This document shows, piece after piece, positions 31,079-32,365 of a stretch of 32,365 bases of DNA. The number at the start of each line of letters is the position of its first letter. Positions within the stretch are counted from its first letter, which is position 1. The notes beneath the pieces were generated by a model, which made no database searches, was not told where the DNA came from, and saw only the letters and a list, made by a program, of their open reading frames with translations. Location of the stretch: positions 1 through 32,365 of the forward strand of contig NZ_JBNJQR010000015.1 of the NCBI RefSeq assembly GCF_050113715.1, given 5' to 3'. The stretch is from Brevibacillus_H ginsengisoli. GTDB lineage: Bacteria; Bacillota; Bacilli; Brevibacillales; Brevibacillaceae. The translations under genes and the position numbers were made by a program.

Positions 31079-31154
31079 GGAGGCTTAGCTCAGCTGGGAG
31101 AGCATCTGCCTTACAAGCAGAGGGTCGGCGGTTCGATCCCGTCAGCCTCCACCA
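31079..31154 (+). tRNA. tRNA-Val(TAC)
   Basis: Identical in sequence to the gene at 402-477; anticodon loop CTTACAA and an encoded CCA. Confidence 0.97.
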
Positions 31155-31238
31155 TATATACTTTTCTTTGGATTGAGGAAGGTCGACTAAATGCGCAACG
31201 TCCTGTTGCAACGTCGACACTAGACCGTCCATGGTCGT

Positions 31239-31315
<77 letters not shown>

Positions 31316-31340
31316 AATTTACCTGCACTACGTCGAGTAA

Positions 31341-31385
31341 GGATCTAGCTCAGGTAAGATAAGTGGTGCCCGCAGGGTGCAACCA
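31341..31385 (+). other. tRNA-like remnant between tRNA-fMet and tRNA-Asp
   Basis: The sequence has a D-arm-like TAGCTCAGGT and ends in GCAACCA, but the anticodon and T arms cannot be folded. Its end GCAACCAAATTTA (31379-31391) exactly repeats the 3' end and flank of tRNA-fMet (31309-31321). It is probably the decayed copy of a tRNA gene. Confidence 0.45.
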
Positions 31386-31392
31386 AATTTAT

Positions 31393-31469
31393 GGAGCTGT
31401 GGTGAAGTTGGAGTTCACGCCGGTCTGTCACACCGGAGGTCGCGGGTTCGAGTCCCGTCAGCTCCGCCA
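31393..31469 (+). tRNA. tRNA-Asp(GTC)
   Basis: Acceptor GGAGCTG/CAGCTCC, anticodon loop CTGTCAC (GTC), discriminator G and an encoded CCA. Confidence 0.96.
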
Positions 31470-31508
31470 TTTTACGAAAATGGTCGGATAAATAATGTTT
31501 GTAAATAT

Positions 31509-31584
<76 letters not shown>

Positions 31585-31603
31585 TAAAACAATAGATATA
31601 TGT

Positions 31604-31679
31604 GCCGGTGTAGCTCAATTGGTAGAGCACCTGACTTGTAATCAGGGGGTTGTGGGTTCAAGTCCTATCGCCGGCACCA
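31604..31679 (+). tRNA. tRNA-Thr(TGT)
   Basis: Acceptor GCCGGTG/CGCCGGC, anticodon loop CTTGTAA (TGT) and an encoded CCA. Confidence 0.96.
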
Positions 31680-31688
31680 CTATTTAGT

Positions 31689-31773
31689 GGGGAGATAGCG
31701 AAGTGGCTAAACGCGGCAGACTGTAAATCTGCTCCCTATGGGTTCGGCGGTTCGAATCCGTCTCTCCCCACCA
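31689..31773 (+). tRNA. tRNA-Tyr(GTA)
   Basis: Identical to 490-574, class II with a long variable arm and an encoded CCA. It starts the second copy of the Tyr-Gln-Lys block. Confidence 0.97.
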
Positions 31774-31783
31774 TTTAACCCAT

Positions 31784-31858
31784 TGGGGTATAGCCAAGCG
31801 GTAAGGCAACGGACTTTGACTCCGTCATTCCCAGGTTCGAATCCTGGTACCCCAGCCA
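31784..31858 (+). tRNA. tRNA-Gln(TTG)
   Basis: Identical to 585-659, including the spacers on both sides; anticodon loop CTTTGAC. Confidence 0.97.
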
Positions 31859-31868
31859 TTTTCAATAC

Positions 31869-31944
31869 GAGCCATTAGCTCAGTTGGTAGAGCATCTGAC
31901 TTTTAATCAGAGGGTCGAAGGTTCGAGTCCTTCATGGCTCACCA
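31869..31944 (+). tRNA. tRNA-Lys(TTT)
   Basis: Identical to 670-745; anticodon loop CTTTTAA. It is the last member of the duplicated block. Confidence 0.97.
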
Positions 31945-31967
31945 TGTAATTATCCAAAGATAGATGT

Positions 31968-32050
31968 GCGGGTGTGGCGGAATTGGCAGACGCACCAGAC
32001 TTAGGATCTGGCGGGCGACCGTGGGGGTTCAAGTCCCTCCACCCGCACCA
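31968..32050 (+). tRNA. tRNA-Leu(TAG)
   Basis: A class II tRNA of 83 nt with acceptor GCGGGTG/CACCCGC, anticodon loop CTTAGGA (TAG), a long variable arm and an encoded CCA. No clear terminator follows, so the array may read into the rrn leader. Confidence 0.97.
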
Positions 32051-32068
32051 TTTTTTCTGAACTTCATC

Positions 32069-32097
32069 TTGACTCGAGATTTTTAATGTGGTATATT
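32069..32097 (+). promoter_or_regulatory. rrn promoter P1
   Basis: TTGACT at 32069-32074 and TATATT at 32092-32097 with a 17-nt spacer, about 230 nt before the 16S gene. Confidence 0.8.
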
Positions 32098-32171
32098 AGT
32101 TTTCTGTTCGTTGATTTAACAGGTTTTCGGAGTATTAAGTTGATGACAGAGCAAACCTCTTAAAAATGTAG

Positions 32172-32201
32172 TTGACATGATAGTTTCGAATGTGTTATAT
32201 T
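32172..32201 (+). promoter_or_regulatory. rrn promoter P2
   Basis: A consensus TTGACA at 32172-32177 and TATATT at 32196-32201 with an 18-nt spacer. Tandem promoters of this kind are usual for rRNA operons. Confidence 0.8.
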
Positions 32202-32245
32202 ATAAATCTGCCGCTCGATACGAGATGGTTGATTGATAAATCAAA

Positions 32246-32260
32246 TGCTCTTTGAAAACT
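32246..32260 (+). promoter_or_regulatory. boxA-like antitermination element in the rrn leader
   Basis: TGCTCTTTGAAAACT resembles the bacterial boxA consensus bound by NusB/NusE, placed in the transcribed leader between P2 and 16S. Confidence 0.7.
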
Positions 32261-32330
32261 GAACAATAACGTTTAGTGAATGAAACACTAGCCAAGCAAA
32301 ACTGTTTTGAAGTTTAGAATCAACTCAACT

Positions 32331-32365
32331 TTATTGGAGAGTTTGATCCTGGCTCAGGACGAACG
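32331..32365 (+). rRNA. 16S rRNA, 5' end (partial)
   Basis: TTATTGGAGAGTTTGATCCT and the following GGCTCAGGACGAACG are the conserved 5' start of 16S rRNA in Bacillales. The rest of the gene is outside the window. The exact 5' end may be a base or two earlier. Confidence 0.97.

Larger units (their letters stand above)
31689..31944 (+). repeat. 256-bp Tyr-Gln-Lys tRNA block, right copy
   Basis: Identical to 490-745 in the same orientation. The flanks differ: Val precedes and Gly follows on the left, while Thr precedes and Leu follows on the right. Confidence 0.95.

Overview
The window runs from the 3' end of a 23S rRNA gene (base 1) to the 5' end of a 16S rRNA gene (from about 32330). It is therefore the stretch between two rrn operons. 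Everything fits a low-GC, spore-forming Gram-positive of the Bacillales, and my inference is Brevibacillus or a close relative. The reasons are the 16S start, an arginase next to a Spo0E-like phosphatase, the sigW-rsiW-cdaA-cdaR-glmM-glmS order with a glmS ribozyme, strong GGAGG-type ribosome binding sites and U-tailed hairpin terminators.

Region by region. (1) 1-1162: 23S end, then eleven tRNAs (Asn, Thr, Glu, Val, Tyr, Gln, Lys, Gly, Arg, Pro, Gly) and a terminator; no 5S gene is seen. (2) 1163-10128: a conserved housekeeping block with rocF arginase, a Spo0E-like protein, sigW/rsiW (envelope stress), cdaA/cdaR/glmM (c-di-AMP synthesis coupled to glucosamine phosphate), and the glmS ribozyme with glmS. 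(3) 10129-22500: a more accessory part. It holds a MerR-AHSA1-MFS efflux operon behind a 19-bp-spacer palindromic promoter, and malate:quinone oxidoreductase behind an array of 21-bp repeats. It also holds a minus-strand envelope group (L,D-transpeptidase, SpoVB-like flippase, amidase_6 protein), an AraC regulator divergent from a frameshifted MFS gene, and an ArsR repressor with a second MFS exporter. (4) 22501-30800: five plus-strand genes that look like a synthase-dependent exopolysaccharide locus. They are a membrane-anchored TIM-barrel hydrolase-like protein, a REC-GGDEF-REC protein, a membrane-anchored HEAT-repeat protein, a BcsA/PgaC-like family 2 glycosyltransferase, and a 1084-residue anchored glycoside-hydrolase-like protein. 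(5) 30890-32365: a promoter, ten tRNAs (Glu, Val, fMet, Asp, Phe, Thr, Tyr, Gln, Lys, Leu), two rrn promoters, a boxA-like leader and the 16S start.

The most interesting system is region 4. The GGDEF domain has lost its catalytic glycines (SNDEF) but keeps an RxxD motif at the usual inhibitory-site position, the pattern of a c-di-GMP receptor rather than a cyclase. It sits between a degenerate and an intact receiver domain and is linked by tight overlaps to the HEAT protein and the glycosyltransferase. I infer a polymer-secretion system gated by c-di-GMP and a phosphorelay, similar in logic to B. subtilis ydaJKLMN but with different partners. Other notable signals are the five-fold 21-bp repeat array before mqo, matching 20-bp ArsR operators before arsR and its MFS gene, a G7 tract that breaks an MFS gene, and a 256-bp Tyr-Gln-Lys tRNA block repeated identically at both ends of the window.
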